From: JAMQPK01 sp963761975
GTDB lineage: Bacteria; Acidobacteriota; Vicinamibacteria; Vicinamibacterales; JAMQPK01
NCBI GenBank assembly: GCA_963761975.1
Contig: CAVXIR010000004.1
Location: forward strand, 1,488,001-1,552,000
DNA: 64,000 nt
Direction: 5' to 3'
Position numbers and translations under genes: made by a program. A model generated the notes under the pieces. That model worked only from the letters and a program-made list of their open reading frames with translations, was not told the DNA's origin and did not search any database. This document shows, one piece after another, positions 25,726-34,655 of the stretch (position 1 is its first letter; each line of letters starts with the position of its first letter).

Positions 25726-26066
25726 TGGTGAATGCCCCCGTCGACCACACGCTCCTGGCTCTCGCTGATCCGACGCGGCGACGCATTGTCGAATTGCTGC
25801 GGAAGGAGCCACGACGCGCCGGCGATATTGCCGCCTCACTGTCGGTCAGTGCGCCTAGTTTGAGTCGTCATCTCCGTGTGCTACGGAAAAGCGGCCTGAT
25901 CGAGGGCACGGAGGTCGAGCATGATGCGCGCGTTCGTCTGTACCGCCTGCGCCCGGAGCGCTTCCTGGTGCTCCGCGCCTGGCTTGAAGAGGTCGAAGCG
26001 TTCTGGGCGGCCGAGCTATCGGCGTTCAAGACGCACGCCGAGCGCACGCGACCGCGGAGGCGATGA
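25725..26066 (+). CDS. ArsR-family winged-helix regulator
   Basis: A 113-residue ArsR/SmtB-type repressor. LLALADPTRRRIVELLRKEP is the canonical start of the domain, followed by the recognition helices AGDIAASLSVSAPSLSRHLR and VLRKSGLIEG, then a wing and a C-terminal helix. There is no Cys metal site, so it belongs to the non-metal SRPBCC-associated subgroup. It overlaps the upstream VOC gene and is followed by an SRPBCC protein, a common three-gene module. It probably represses its own operon through the inverted repeat at 25203-25226. Confidence 0.85.
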   Translation: MVNAPVDHTLLALADPTRRRIVELLRKEPRRAGDIAASLSVSAPSLSRHLRVLRKSGLIEGTEVEHDARVRLYRLRPERFLVLRAWLEEVEAFWAAELSAFKTHAERTRPRRR

Positions 26067-26102
26067 AACCTGACACTTCAACCAAAGGGTGACCAGGCAA
26101 CG

Positions 26103-26570
26103 GTGTCGGTCAGCGTCGCCGTAGAACCGGCTGTGGCGTTCGACGTATTCACGCAGGAAACCGATTCATGGTGGAGACGCGGCTTACGCTATCGGCTGGC
26201 GGGACGGCGCCCGGGCTCTCTGTGCTTCGAACCCGGCGTTGGGGGACGCTTGTTCGAATCATTTGAAACGCCTTCAGGGACTCACGTTCACGAAGTCGGC
26301 CGTGTGACCGTCTGGCAACCACCGTCACGTCTTGTCTTCACCTGGCGAAACGCCAATTTTGCAAGTGCGGAAAGCACGGAGGTCGAAGTACTGTTCGAGC
26401 CGATCGGCGCCGGCACTCGCGTAACAGTGCGACATCGCGGCTGGTCGACTCTCGCACCGGATCACCCGGCGCGGCACGGCCTCGAAGGCGCGGCATTCAG
26501 CCGCATGATTGGCCTGTGGTGGGGAGAGCTCATGACGGCACTCCGCGAGTTCCTCGAGACACGTCGGTAA
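26103..26570 (+). CDS. SRPBCC/AHSA1-like protein
   Basis: A 155-residue START-like (AHSA1) fold protein with VAVEPAVAFDVFTQETDSWW at the front, GRVTVWQPPSRLVFTWR and VEVLFEPIGAGTRVTVRH in the sheet, and a C-terminal helix WWGELMTALREFLETR. Such proteins have a hydrophobic ligand cavity; ligand unknown. GTG 26103 is the only start in frame. An ATG at 26063 just after the ArsR stop would fit the full N-terminus if one C near 26070 were removed, so a small frame error at the 5' end is likely. Confidence 0.8.
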   Translation: MSVSVAVEPAVAFDVFTQETDSWWRRGLRYRLAGRRPGSLCFEPGVGGRLFESFETPSGTHVHEVGRVTVWQPPSRLVFTWRNANFASAESTEVEVLFEPIGAGTRVTVRHRGWSTLAPDHPARHGLEGAAFSRMIGLWWGELMTALREFLETRR

Positions 26571-26652
26571 TTACTGCGGCGTGACTGGTTATGAACCGTT
26601 CTCCTGGCTCATTCGGCTTGATCCCAAATGCGGCTGATGCTAAACAACGGCG

Positions 26653-28269
26653 ATGAGGAGGCGTATGCGCCCTTTATTGATGGTTTTCATCTGCTCCGTC
26701 ACACTCGCGGCACAGCAGGCGGGTGCACCTCTGGTGACCAATCAGGATCTCCTTGCCGGCCTCCCGAGCGATGGCTCCAAGTGGCTCATACATCACGGGA
26801 ACTACTTCGGGCATCGTTACAGCCCGCTGACGCAAATCACGCCGCAGAACGTCAATCAGCTCACAGCGCAATGGACGTTCCAGACGACTCTCGCTCCAAG
26901 TTTCCAGACGACTCCGCTGTTGGTCGATAACGTGCTGTACGTCACGGGCACCGGTGGAAATGCGTGGGCCATTGACGCGCGATCGGGCCGGCAGATTTGG
27001 CGGTATCGCCGAAATTTGCCGGCCGACTTCCAAGGTGGAACTCAAAACCGCGGGTTCGCCGCACACGGCGACAAACTCTTCCTCGGAACGGGAGACGCGC
27101 ATCTCGTGGCGCTCGATATGAAAACGGGCGACGTGATTTGGGATGTGGAACTGGCGGACTACAAGAAAAGATACTCCGCGACGGTCGCACCGCTTGTTGT
27201 CAAGGACAAGGTCATCATCGGCCCCGCCGGCGCCGAATATGGCATTCGCGGATTCATCGATGCGTTCGACGTGAACACGGGCAAAAAGGCGTGGCGATTC
27301 TATACGGTGGCCGGCCCCGGCGAGCCGGGCGGCCAGACCTGGCCGAAAGGCACCGACGCCTATCTGCGCGGCGGCGGCTCGATCTGGGTCACCGGCACGC
27401 ACGATCCTGAACAGAATCTCGTGTTCTTCGGCACCGGCAATCCGGGGCCCGACTACTACGGTACGGTACGCGAAGGCGACAACCTGTATACCGCATCGGT
27501 TGTCGCGCTCGACGTCGATACGGGACAACTGAAGTGGCACTTCCAGTTCACCCCGCACGACGTGCACGACTGGGATTCCACTCAGGTGCCCGTGCTTGCC
27601 GATCTGACCATCGGCAAGCAACCTCGCAAGACGATGCTGTTTGCCAACCGCAACGGGTTCTTCTACGTGCTCGACCGCACCAACGGCCGTATGATTCTGG
27701 CAAAGCCGTTCGTGACACAGACGTGGGCGAAGGAAATCAGCCCCGAGGGACGACCAATTTTGCTCCCAGGGTATATGCCCACGGAGGAGGGTACGAGAAC
27801 GTGTCCCGATCTCGGAGGAGGCACGAACTTCTTCTCTCCGTCGTACGATCCGGCGCAGCGCCTTTTTTTCGTGAACGCGCGTGAGACGTGCGCCATCTAC
27901 TACTCCTGGAACGAGCCATTTAGAGAAGGGCAACAGTACGAATCCGGCGGCACGACACGCCCGCGCGATCAGCGCAACTTCGGCGCCCTGCGAGCAATCG
28001 ACCCGCTGACCGGCGAGCGCACGTGGGAGTTCCGCTATCCGACGCCGTCCTCGTCCGGGATTCTGACGACCGCGTCAGGACTCGTGTTCTCGGGTGACGG
28101 CGAGGGGAACGTCATCGCATTGGACTCGCGGAGCGGCAAGTACTTGTGGCATTACCAGGTCGGCGTGGGTCTTCGGTCCACGGGCGGAACCACCTACATG
28201 GTCGATGGCCGCCAGTATCTTCTCGTGCCGTCCGGGAGCGCACTGACGGCGTTCGCGTTACCGCAGTAG
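26653..28269 (+). CDS. PQQ-dependent dehydrogenase, secreted
   Basis: A 538-residue quinoprotein alcohol-dehydrogenase-like beta-propeller. A signal peptide (LLMVFICSVTLAAQQAG) leads into the mature start SDGSKWLIHHGNYFGHRYSP, then repeated tryptophan-docking motifs (TGGNAWAIDARSGRQIWRY, ALDMKTGDVIWDVE, FDVNTGKKAWRF, ALDSRSGKYLWHYQ). FTPHDVHDWDSTQVPVL carries the Asp pair near the active site. It lacks a fused cytochrome c domain, and no cytochrome gene is adjacent, so the electron acceptor is unclear. ATG 26665, just after AGGAGG, is an alternative start. It stands alone between the SRPBCC gene and an ADOP relic. Confidence 0.85.
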   Translation: MRRRMRPLLMVFICSVTLAAQQAGAPLVTNQDLLAGLPSDGSKWLIHHGNYFGHRYSPLTQITPQNVNQLTAQWTFQTTLAPSFQTTPLLVDNVLYVTGTGGNAWAIDARSGRQIWRYRRNLPADFQGGTQNRGFAAHGDKLFLGTGDAHLVALDMKTGDVIWDVELADYKKRYSATVAPLVVKDKVIIGPAGAEYGIRGFIDAFDVNTGKKAWRFYTVAGPGEPGGQTWPKGTDAYLRGGGSIWVTGTHDPEQNLVFFGTGNPGPDYYGTVREGDNLYTASVVALDVDTGQLKWHFQFTPHDVHDWDSTQVPVLADLTIGKQPRKTMLFANRNGFFYVLDRTNGRMILAKPFVTQTWAKEISPEGRPILLPGYMPTEEGTRTCPDLGGGTNFFSPSYDPAQRLFFVNARETCAIYYSWNEPFREGQQYESGGTTRPRDQRNFGALRAIDPLTGERTWEFRYPTPSSSGILTTASGLVFSGDGEGNVIALDSRSGKYLWHYQVGVGLRSTGGTTYMVDGRQYLLVPSGSALTAFALPQ

Positions 28270-28326
28270 GTGCCATGTTGTAATGCTGGGACGCGAGCGT
28301 CCTTTGCTGAATCGCGATCGGGGAGA

Positions 28327-28380
28327 GCGCCAGCCCTGACGCTGCGTCGGGTCGATCCCCTCCACGCCTTGCGGTATGAA
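28327..28380 (+). pseudogene. ADOP permease C-terminal relic
   Basis: The frame APALTLRRVDPLHALRYEYS is the typical last segment of ADOP permeases (RxDPxxALRxE). Nothing upstream in the same frame belongs to the family. It is on the plus strand, opposite to the intact ADOP gene beginning at 28540. Confidence 0.5.
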
Positions 28381-28539
28381 TACAGTTCGGAAACCAGGGA
28401 ATCTTCTGTGTGGACCAGCGTCGGCGAACCCTAAATTTCGCCAGTTGGAACCAGACTGCCGCCTGGTTGACGCAGCTGGAGGCGCTACGGCAGGCTGTCT
28501 GAGCAGCCGAGCTGGCGAAGAGAGCAGGGGCTCCAAGCG

Positions 28540-31170
28540 CTACTGTGTTCGCAGGGCTAGCATTGGACTCAGCGCGGCAGCCCTTCGTGCGGGCAAATAA
28601 CTTGCGATGCCAGCCACAATCAGTACGACCAGCGTGGCGCCAGCGAGCGCGAGCGGATCGGTAGGCTGCACGCCAAACAGCATTCCTGACAATAACCGCG
28701 TCATGCCGACCGCGCCGACTAAACCAAGGGCGACACCGATGCCCGCGAGACGAATCCCTTCGCCAACGAGGGTCTGCACCACGCCGTACGCGGTAGCGCC
28801 TAGAGCGATCCGCAGCCCAATCTCCTGTCTTCGCTGCACGACGAGATGGTTGACGAGCCCGAACAGTCCGAGAGCGGCCAAGAACAGGCCGACTGCGCCG
28901 AACGCACCCATGAGAACCAGCACGAATTGACGGGGGGCAATCGAGGTTTCGACCAGCTGTCGAAGGGTCGTAATCGGTCGAAAAGGCAGCTGTTTGTTGA
29001 CCGCCCACACTGCAGCCTTGACGGAGCTCACCGTACTCGCTGGATCGTTAACGGTTCGCACTACGTACGTCATCTCGCCAACGGAATGTTGCTGATGGGG
29101 CAGGAACACGGTTGCTGCGGGTGTGGCATCGAGGCCGCTGTCCCGCGTGTCACGCACGATTCCGATGATCTCTCGAGGAACGTCGGGGCCGTCGTTGACA
29201 CGAATCCGTTTTCCTAGCGCGTCCTCGTCTGGCCAGAAGCGCCGTTCCATCGTTTCGTTGATAACAGCAACCTGCATGGTATCGCGCAGGTCTGTTGCGA
29301 CGAACGTTCGGCCTCGGACGACCGCAATACCGATCGCTTGAAAATAACCTGGCGTGACTACGTTCACTCCAATTGTTGGCCGGGCGTCGGCTGCAGTCGG
29401 TCGCCCATCTATCGTCAGTCTCGTTCGCGTATCACCAAGGACTTCGCTGAATGGGATCGTCGACGCGGCGCCGGCCGCCGTTACACCCGGCACTGCCTCA
29501 ATCGCCCGAAGCGTTTCTTGAAAAAATGTGGCGCGCTGAGCGTCGGTCGGGTATCGCGACCATACGAAGACGGGCAGAGCCACCACGTTCTCGGCTGAGA
29601 ACCCGGGATCGACGCGAACAAGATTCATGAAACTCCGCATGAGCAGAGATGCACCCGTCAGCAGAGTCAATGCGAGGGCTACTTCCGCTATGACAAGGAT
29701 GCGGCGCGTTCGATTCGCTACTGCATGCCCCGCGCCCCGTGGCCCCTCGCGCAGAGACGCCTCCGCTTTGGCCTTTGAGAACTGTCGGGCCGGCAGCACA
29801 CCGAAGAGCAACGCCGTTGCACAAGAGAGAGCCATCGCGAATGCAAGCACCGTGGCATTGATGCCTGCCTCCGCGAGTCTTGGAACATCGCCCGGAGCCA
29901 GCGCGATAAACGTCCTCAGTCCCCAACGGGCGGCGACGACGCCTAACAGGCCGCCCAGCAGGGAGAGCATGAGATTCTCGACGAGCAACTGTGCAAACAG
30001 CCGCGTTCGTCGGGCGCCAAGCGCCGCGCGCACGGCGAGCTCTTGGGTACGCGCGGCTCCACGCGCCATGAGCACATTTGCCACATTGACACACGTAATC
30101 AAAAGGACAAACGCGACGGCGCCCGTGAGCAAGATCAAATAAGGTCGCACCTCGCCAACAAGGCGATCCCGCAACGGCACGATCGAGATGCCGACGTTCC
30201 GATTCGTCGCCGGATACTCTCGAGAGAGTTGCTCTGCGACACCGCGCAAGTCGGCACTGGCCACATCCACCGTGACGCCAGGCTTGAGCAATGCGATGGT
30301 GTTGAGGTAGTTGCCCGCTCGGTTCTGACGATCACGTTCGGTGAACGATCGCGGCGCCCACAGATCGCGTCCTGGTGGAAAGTCAAATTGTGGCGGCATG
30401 ACCCCCACCACGACGTACGATCTCCCGCTCATGGCGAGCGTTCTCCCCACGAGGCTAGGGTCTCCACCGAACTGTTGCTGCCAGAACCCATAGCTGAGCA
30501 CGACTGCGCTGCCAGTGCCTGGTTGATACTCTTCGGCCGTGAAGGTTCGTCCATGCAAGGCTGGCACGCCCAGAATTTCAAAAAATCCTTGGGACACTCG
30601 CCAGATACGAAGGTTCTGTGGCTCGCCCTCGGTCACGAACTCAAGGCCGGACGGTTCGATCGCGGCCAGGGCCTCGAAGGTGGTACTGCGCTCTCGCCAA
30701 TCCAAGAAGTTGGCTGGCGAACCCGCAAGACGCTCAGTGGCAGCGTTGGCGTTATGTTGCCAGACCGTCATGATCCGTTCAGCCCGAGGAAAGGGAAGCG
30801 GGTTCAACAGGACGGCGTCAACGACGCTGAACACGGCTGTCGTGGCGCCAATCCCGATGGCAAGCGTGAGGATCACGACGGCGGCAAAGCCTGGATTCCT
30901 GGCCGCCATCCGCAGTCCGTAGCGCGCGTCTTGGACGAAATGTTCAAGGACCGCTCCGGTGCGCTGGTCTCGTACTTGTTCCTTCACTTGCTCAAGCCCT
31001 CCGACCTCGACATAGGCTGCACGACGAGCCGCCTGCTCAGGGAGTCCCGCCTCGGTTTTTTCATCGGCCAGCAGGTTGACATAGCTGCGGACCTCTTCAT
31101 CCAAGTCCTTATCGATCCTGTCGCGTCGCAGGAGGTTTCGAAAAGCGCGGAGAAGCCAAGAGCGAGGCAT
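28540..31170 (-). CDS. ADOP-type ABC transporter permease (MacB/FtsX-like)
   Basis: An 876-residue permease of the acidobacterial duplicated family. The N-terminal soluble segment (RIDKDLDEEVRSYVNLLADE, about residues 18-40) is typical of ADOP proteins. It is followed by an FtsX-like half with a first helix in FAAVVILTLAIGIGATTAVFS, a periplasmic MacB core, three helices, then a second core and helices ending in the LPARRAAALSPMLALRTQ tail. It pairs with the PadR gene 12 bases upstream. No ATP-binding partner is adjacent, which is usual for this family. The substrate is unknown; relatives are annotated as antimicrobial-peptide or macrolide exporters without proof. Confidence 0.9.
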   Translation of the reverse strand: MPRSWLLRAFRNLLRRDRIDKDLDEEVRSYVNLLADEKTEAGLPEQAARRAAYVEVGGLEQVKEQVRDQRTGAVLEHFVQDARYGLRMAARNPGFAAVVILTLAIGIGATTAVFSVVDAVLLNPLPFPRAERIMTVWQHNANAATERLAGSPANFLDWRERSTTFEALAAIEPSGLEFVTEGEPQNLRIWRVSQGFFEILGVPALHGRTFTAEEYQPGTGSAVVLSYGFWQQQFGGDPSLVGRTLAMSGRSYVVVGVMPPQFDFPPGRDLWAPRSFTERDRQNRAGNYLNTIALLKPGVTVDVASADLRGVAEQLSREYPATNRNVGISIVPLRDRLVGEVRPYLILLTGAVAFVLLITCVNVANVLMARGAARTQELAVRAALGARRTRLFAQLLVENLMLSLLGGLLGVVAARWGLRTFIALAPGDVPRLAEAGINATVLAFAMALSCATALLFGVLPARQFSKAKAEASLREGPRGAGHAVANRTRRILVIAEVALALTLLTGASLLMRSFMNLVRVDPGFSAENVVALPVFVWSRYPTDAQRATFFQETLRAIEAVPGVTAAGAASTIPFSEVLGDTRTRLTIDGRPTAADARPTIGVNVVTPGYFQAIGIAVVRGRTFVATDLRDTMQVAVINETMERRFWPDEDALGKRIRVNDGPDVPREIIGIVRDTRDSGLDATPAATVFLPHQQHSVGEMTYVVRTVNDPASTVSSVKAAVWAVNKQLPFRPITTLRQLVETSIAPRQFVLVLMGAFGAVGLFLAALGLFGLVNHLVVQRRQEIGLRIALGATAYGVVQTLVGEGIRLAGIGVALGLVGAVGMTRLLSGMLFGVQPTDPLALAGATLVVLIVAGIASYLPARRAAALSPMLALRTQ

Positions 31171-31182
31171 TTCTTCCTCCTG

Positions 31183-31512
31183 TTACGTCGCCTGCAGTGC
31201 CCGGCCGATTGCAACCGAGATGCGCTGCCAGTTCTCGGTTTCCCGCGAGAGTTGTCGGCGGCCAGCGGCCGTGAGCCGGTAGAACTTGGCCCGTCGTTTG
31301 TTTTCCGATTCACCCCATTCCGATGCCAGCCACCCATGCTCCTCCATGCGATGGAGGGCAGGAAAGAGAGAGCCGGGCTTCACCTCGAACGCACCATGGG
31401 TCACCTGACTGACGCGGCGAGAAAGCCCCAGCCCATGGTACGGGCCAAACGTCAGCACTTGGAGGATGAGAAGGTCGAGAGAGCCCTGAACAAGGGCGGC
31501 TTTGCGAAACAT
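31183..31512 (-). CDS. PadR-family regulator of the ADOP unit
   Basis: A 109-residue PadR winged-helix protein: ALVQGSLDLLILQVLTFGPY, the recognition region GLSRRVSQVTHGAFEVKPGSL, FPALHRMEEHGWL and RRAKFYRLTAAGRRQLSRE are all typical. It precedes the ADOP permease with a 12-base gap, so the two form an operon in which PadR likely represses. A perfect inverted repeat at 31533-31555, about 20-43 bases upstream of the start, is the likely operator. Confidence 0.9.
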   Translation of the reverse strand: MFRKAALVQGSLDLLILQVLTFGPYHGLGLSRRVSQVTHGAFEVKPGSLFPALHRMEEHGWLASEWGESENKRRAKFYRLTAAGRRQLSRETENWQRISVAIGRALQAT

Positions 31513-31532
31513 GCACGACGCTCCTATTGAAT

Positions 31533-31555
31533 GTCTATACCAGCGACGTATAGAC
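31533..31555 (-). promoter_or_regulatory. Likely PadR operator
   Basis: GTCTATAC (31533-31540) and GTATAGAC (31548-31555) form a perfect 8-bp inverted repeat with a 7-base spacer immediately upstream of the PadR gene. Position and symmetry suit autorepression by PadR. A related half-site pair (GTCTATA and GTAGATAC) occurs before the PadR gene at 44591. Confidence 0.6.
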
Positions 31556-31880
31556 TGTCAATAGGAACGACAATCGACGCTTCCGGCAATGGTTGCACCT
31601 CCGCACAACTTAGACGAGCCGGCGCTACTCAACGCTAATTCCCGTCACTTTTCGGCTCGTTGCCGCGCGGTTCGATATCCAGCCTGGGAGCGGGATTACG
31701 GTCGTTGGGAATCAACAAGGTTTGAGCTGGTGAGCCTAATTTCCACCAGTTGGAACCACTAATCGGCTAATGGCTCAGCCGGATTGAGGGATTTCGACGC
31801 CGCAGCATTTACGATTCCGCGTGCACGAGCCAGCGCCCCACCCGTTCAATCTAGCCCGAAATGAAGAGGCGGTGATCGAA

Positions 31881-32867
31881 CTACTCGACGGGATACGGTC
31901 CATCAAGAAAGACCTGGGCGTGATATCCCTTTACGCCAACGATCTCGGCCAGGGGACTACTCGCTGTTCCGTGCGCTTCGATCCTGTCCAAGATCCGCGC
32001 GAAATCGTATTTTGGCTGCCAACCGAGTTCGCAGCGAGCGCGCTCATTGACATACACACGATCGATGCCGGGGAACATGGACCAGCCGCGCTTTCGATAG
32101 ACCTCACGATATCGCGACACATGGCGGCCGACCACAGAGGGAGCGTCGGTCCGCAACTCCGCAAGATCCTCGGGTGTGAAAGGCGTAGTCGCGCTGATGA
32201 TGTAACGACCGAAACCGATCGCTGACCCGTTCTGCAGCGCGCGCACGTGTGCATCGACGACGTCTTCAATGTCGACACGCCGATAGAGGAATTCGTTGGT
32301 CTTAAGGTTGAGATCCGCATACGCCTCGCGGATCTCCATGCGATCATCCGGTTCGGGAAAGAAGCGAGACGTTCTAAGTATCAGACAGGGCAGCCTGAAC
32401 TTTCGGTGGAACAACTCGCATAAATCCTCGGCCGCCACCTTCGTCACACCGTAGATGTTCTTGGGACGGGGTGCCACGTCCTCGGTGATCCATGCAGCCG
32501 GCGCACTATTCGATGCCGGAACCAGCGCACTGCCGAAGGCGCTGGTCGTGCTGGTAAAAACGAATATCCTGACGTCGGACGAGACCGACTCTTCGAGGAG
32601 ATTGAGCGTGCCGGTTATGTTCGTGTCGACGAAGTCCTGGCGTGAGTGCGTCGCGACATGCGGCTTATGCAGCGCCGCGGCATGAATGACCGCGTCGACA
32701 TCGCGAAGGCATCGGGTGACGAACTCGCGATCCGTGATCGAGCCAACACGGCGAGTGAATGGGGACGGCTTCAGATCAATGCCGGTCGGCTCGTGACCTA
32801 GCTGCGTAAGGGTGCGCACCAAAGCCTCGCCGAGATGGCCGGCGCTCCCTGTGACAAGAATCCTCAT
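31881..32867 (-). CDS. NAD-dependent epimerase/dehydratase
   Basis: A 328-residue extended SDR. The Rossmann motif GSAGHLG lies at residues 7-13, DAVIHAAALHKP marks the NAD-binding strand, FTSTTSAFG holds the catalytic Ser/Thr, and YGVTK the Tyr-x-x-x-Lys. A sugar-nucleotide-type C-terminal domain follows. ATG 32867 is chosen because it directly precedes RILVTGSAG; the open frame extends 28 residues upstream without family character. The substrate is probably a nucleotide sugar, but no sugar-biosynthesis genes adjoin it. It stands alone on the minus strand. Confidence 0.85.
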   Translation of the reverse strand: MRILVTGSAGHLGEALVRTLTQLGHEPTGIDLKPSPFTRRVGSITDREFVTRCLRDVDAVIHAAALHKPHVATHSRQDFVDTNITGTLNLLEESVSSDVRIFVFTSTTSAFGSALVPASNSAPAAWITEDVAPRPKNIYGVTKVAAEDLCELFHRKFRLPCLILRTSRFFPEPDDRMEIREAYADLNLKTNEFLYRRVDIEDVVDAHVRALQNGSAIGFGRYIISATTPFTPEDLAELRTDAPSVVGRHVSRYREVYRKRGWSMFPGIDRVYVNERARCELGWQPKYDFARILDRIEAHGTASSPLAEIVGVKGYHAQVFLDGPYPVE

Positions 32868-33275
32868 CTTGGTGCAAGCGATCGAGGGCGCGAACCGTCG
32901 TGTCATTGACTCGGTCGCCAGATTATCCGCTAGTACACGATTCGCCGCCACCCGACGTGACGTGCGACGTGATCGCGACCCGCGAGTAGTCGCCTGTGGC
33001 GACTAATGCGGGGGGACAGCGAGAGGCACAGGAATGGAACCAAGGCCGATTCGACGCGCCGGACGATTCTGAGCTTGAATCGCTCGTGGGTGGACACACA
33101 CGCGTTGACCGATTGTCACGCCAGCTGGTCCGCGCGAGTTTCGACAAGAATCCGAAAATTTACTGGAGCCTGAGTGCGCGACACTAGAGCGTTTTTCATA
33201 GCGCTGTGGTGACGCGGCAGTTGCAGTGCCTCACGAAATTCCGGCATTCCCGCGGCGTGAAGAACTGCAGGGCGA

Positions 33276-33668
33276 TTGCATGGACGACCGATATTTCAAT
33301 TTGACTTGCGACGTGGATGCGGAGTGGCAATGGGGTTTGGCGATATCTCAACGCGCGGGATACCGCTGACCGCATTGGCGTACGCGATCATGCTGCGGCT
33401 CCACAGGAGCGTGCGCGATGACACAGGTTTTACGGGACGCTATGACTTTGATATCGGGTTTACGCCTGACGAGGTGCTCACGCTGGCCGCGTCCCGGCCA
33501 CCGGGACAGGTGCGCCATGCCATCGGCAGCGATGGGAAGGACATTGATCCGAATGGCCCGTCGCTCATGACCGCGCTGCGCGAGCAACTTGGCCTCAAAC
33601 TCGACGCCGAAACCGGCCCAGTCGAAGTGCTGGTAATCGATTCGGCGGAGCGACCGACTCCCGATTAG
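33276..33668 (+). pseudogene. TIGR03435/DUF3738-family protein, C-terminal half only
   Basis: Residues from CGVAMGFGDISTRGIPLTAL through VRDDTGFTGRYDFDIGFTPD to LREQLGLKLDAETGPVEVLV and IDSAERPTPD match the ending of the TIGR03435 proteins that are expanded in Acidobacteria. The N-terminal half of that family (signal peptide and first domain) is missing upstream, where 32952-33275 shows no related coding. It is either a 5'-truncated relic or an unusually short member. Confidence 0.6.
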
Positions 33669-33737
33669 AACTGCCTGCGAACGTCGGCGCCTTCGCGGAC
33701 GTCCGCTATATAATCCGTGCGCCCGCATCATCTACCG

Positions 33738-34481
33738 ATGGCGATGACCGGATCCTTCTGCACCTCTGTTCTGAGAACGACAGACCCCGATCGTGCGGTT
33801 GCGTTCTACGGTGCGCTTGTCGGATGGACTGCCCACGCGGCCGCTCCTAACCACACCTTTCTGAAACACGACGGCAAGACGGTCGCCAGCATCGATCGCA
33901 TCGATACCGGCAGGGATGAGTGGGTGCCGCACGTCCTGGTCGAGCACATCGAGATGGCGGTCGCCGACGCAAAGGAACTTGGCGCCACGCTAATCGACCA
34001 GCAAGAAGTCGAGGGCGTGGCCCGTATCGCGATGATGCGCGACCTCGAAGGCGCCGCGTTCGGCCTGTGGCAGGCGGCGCCGCATGCCGGCGCCGAGCTG
34101 ACCGACGTGCTCGGCAGCATCTGGTGGGTTGAACTCATGGCGCTCGACCCCGCGGTGGGGCGCGACTTCTACGGCCGGCTGTTCGGCTGGACGGTGCGTG
34201 AGACGTCGTTCGAACCGATTGGGCTCTATCGCGTGTTCGAACGGCCGCCGACGCAGGAAGGCGGCCTCAATCAGATCGACCCGGAATGGAATATGGGGCC
34301 GGCATGGCTCACCTTCATCTCGGTCGAGGATTGCGACGGCACGATGGCGCACGCGTGTGGGTTTGGCGGTGAGGGCGGCTTCGTCCACACAGTGCCGAAA
34401 CACGGACGCATCGGCATGATCTTCGATCCCGGCGGCGCCGGTTTGTGGCTCCGCGGACCGATCCCCGCCGCGCAGACCTAA
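33738..34481 (+). CDS. Two-domain VOC-superfamily protein
   Basis: A 247-residue protein of two VOC repeats: GSFCTSVLRTTDPDRAVAFY to AFGLWQAAPHAG, and GSIWWVELMALDPAVGRDFY to GMIFDPGGAGLWL. This tandem form is common in soil bacteria and is usually annotated glyoxalase or hydroxylase-like; the reaction is unknown. ATG 33738 is preferred over GTG 33717 because a TATAAT box at 33709-33714 would place the transcript start near 33721, downstream of the GTG. The gene is a single transcription unit just left of the IS91-like element. Confidence 0.8.
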   Translation: MAMTGSFCTSVLRTTDPDRAVAFYGALVGWTAHAAAPNHTFLKHDGKTVASIDRIDTGRDEWVPHVLVEHIEMAVADAKELGATLIDQQEVEGVARIAMMRDLEGAAFGLWQAAPHAGAELTDVLGSIWWVELMALDPAVGRDFYGRLFGWTVRETSFEPIGLYRVFERPPTQEGGLNQIDPEWNMGPAWLTFISVEDCDGTMAHACGFGGEGGFVHTVPKHGRIGMIFDPGGAGLWLRGPIPAAQT

Positions 34482-34558
34482 TACTTGGAGATCTAAGGGG
34501 CCTGGGCTGGACGTCTTATCGCAACGACAGCCCTCAACGAGATCGGGAAACACTGCGG

Positions 34559-34589
34559 CGTTTGAACGAAGCCGCTGGCGCGGCGGACG
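34559..34589 (+). repeat. Left end of IS91-like copy 1
   Basis: Contains TTTGAACGAAGCCGCTGGCG followed by CGGCGGAC. The 36 bases from GAACGAAGCC (34564-34599) recur identically at 42670-42705. Confidence 0.75.
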
Positions 34590-34655
34590 CTACGCGTGAA
34601 GCTCGCTCGACCAGCCGAGTAGGGCGGGTAGGGTGTGGGTCACAAGGAGGTTCCT

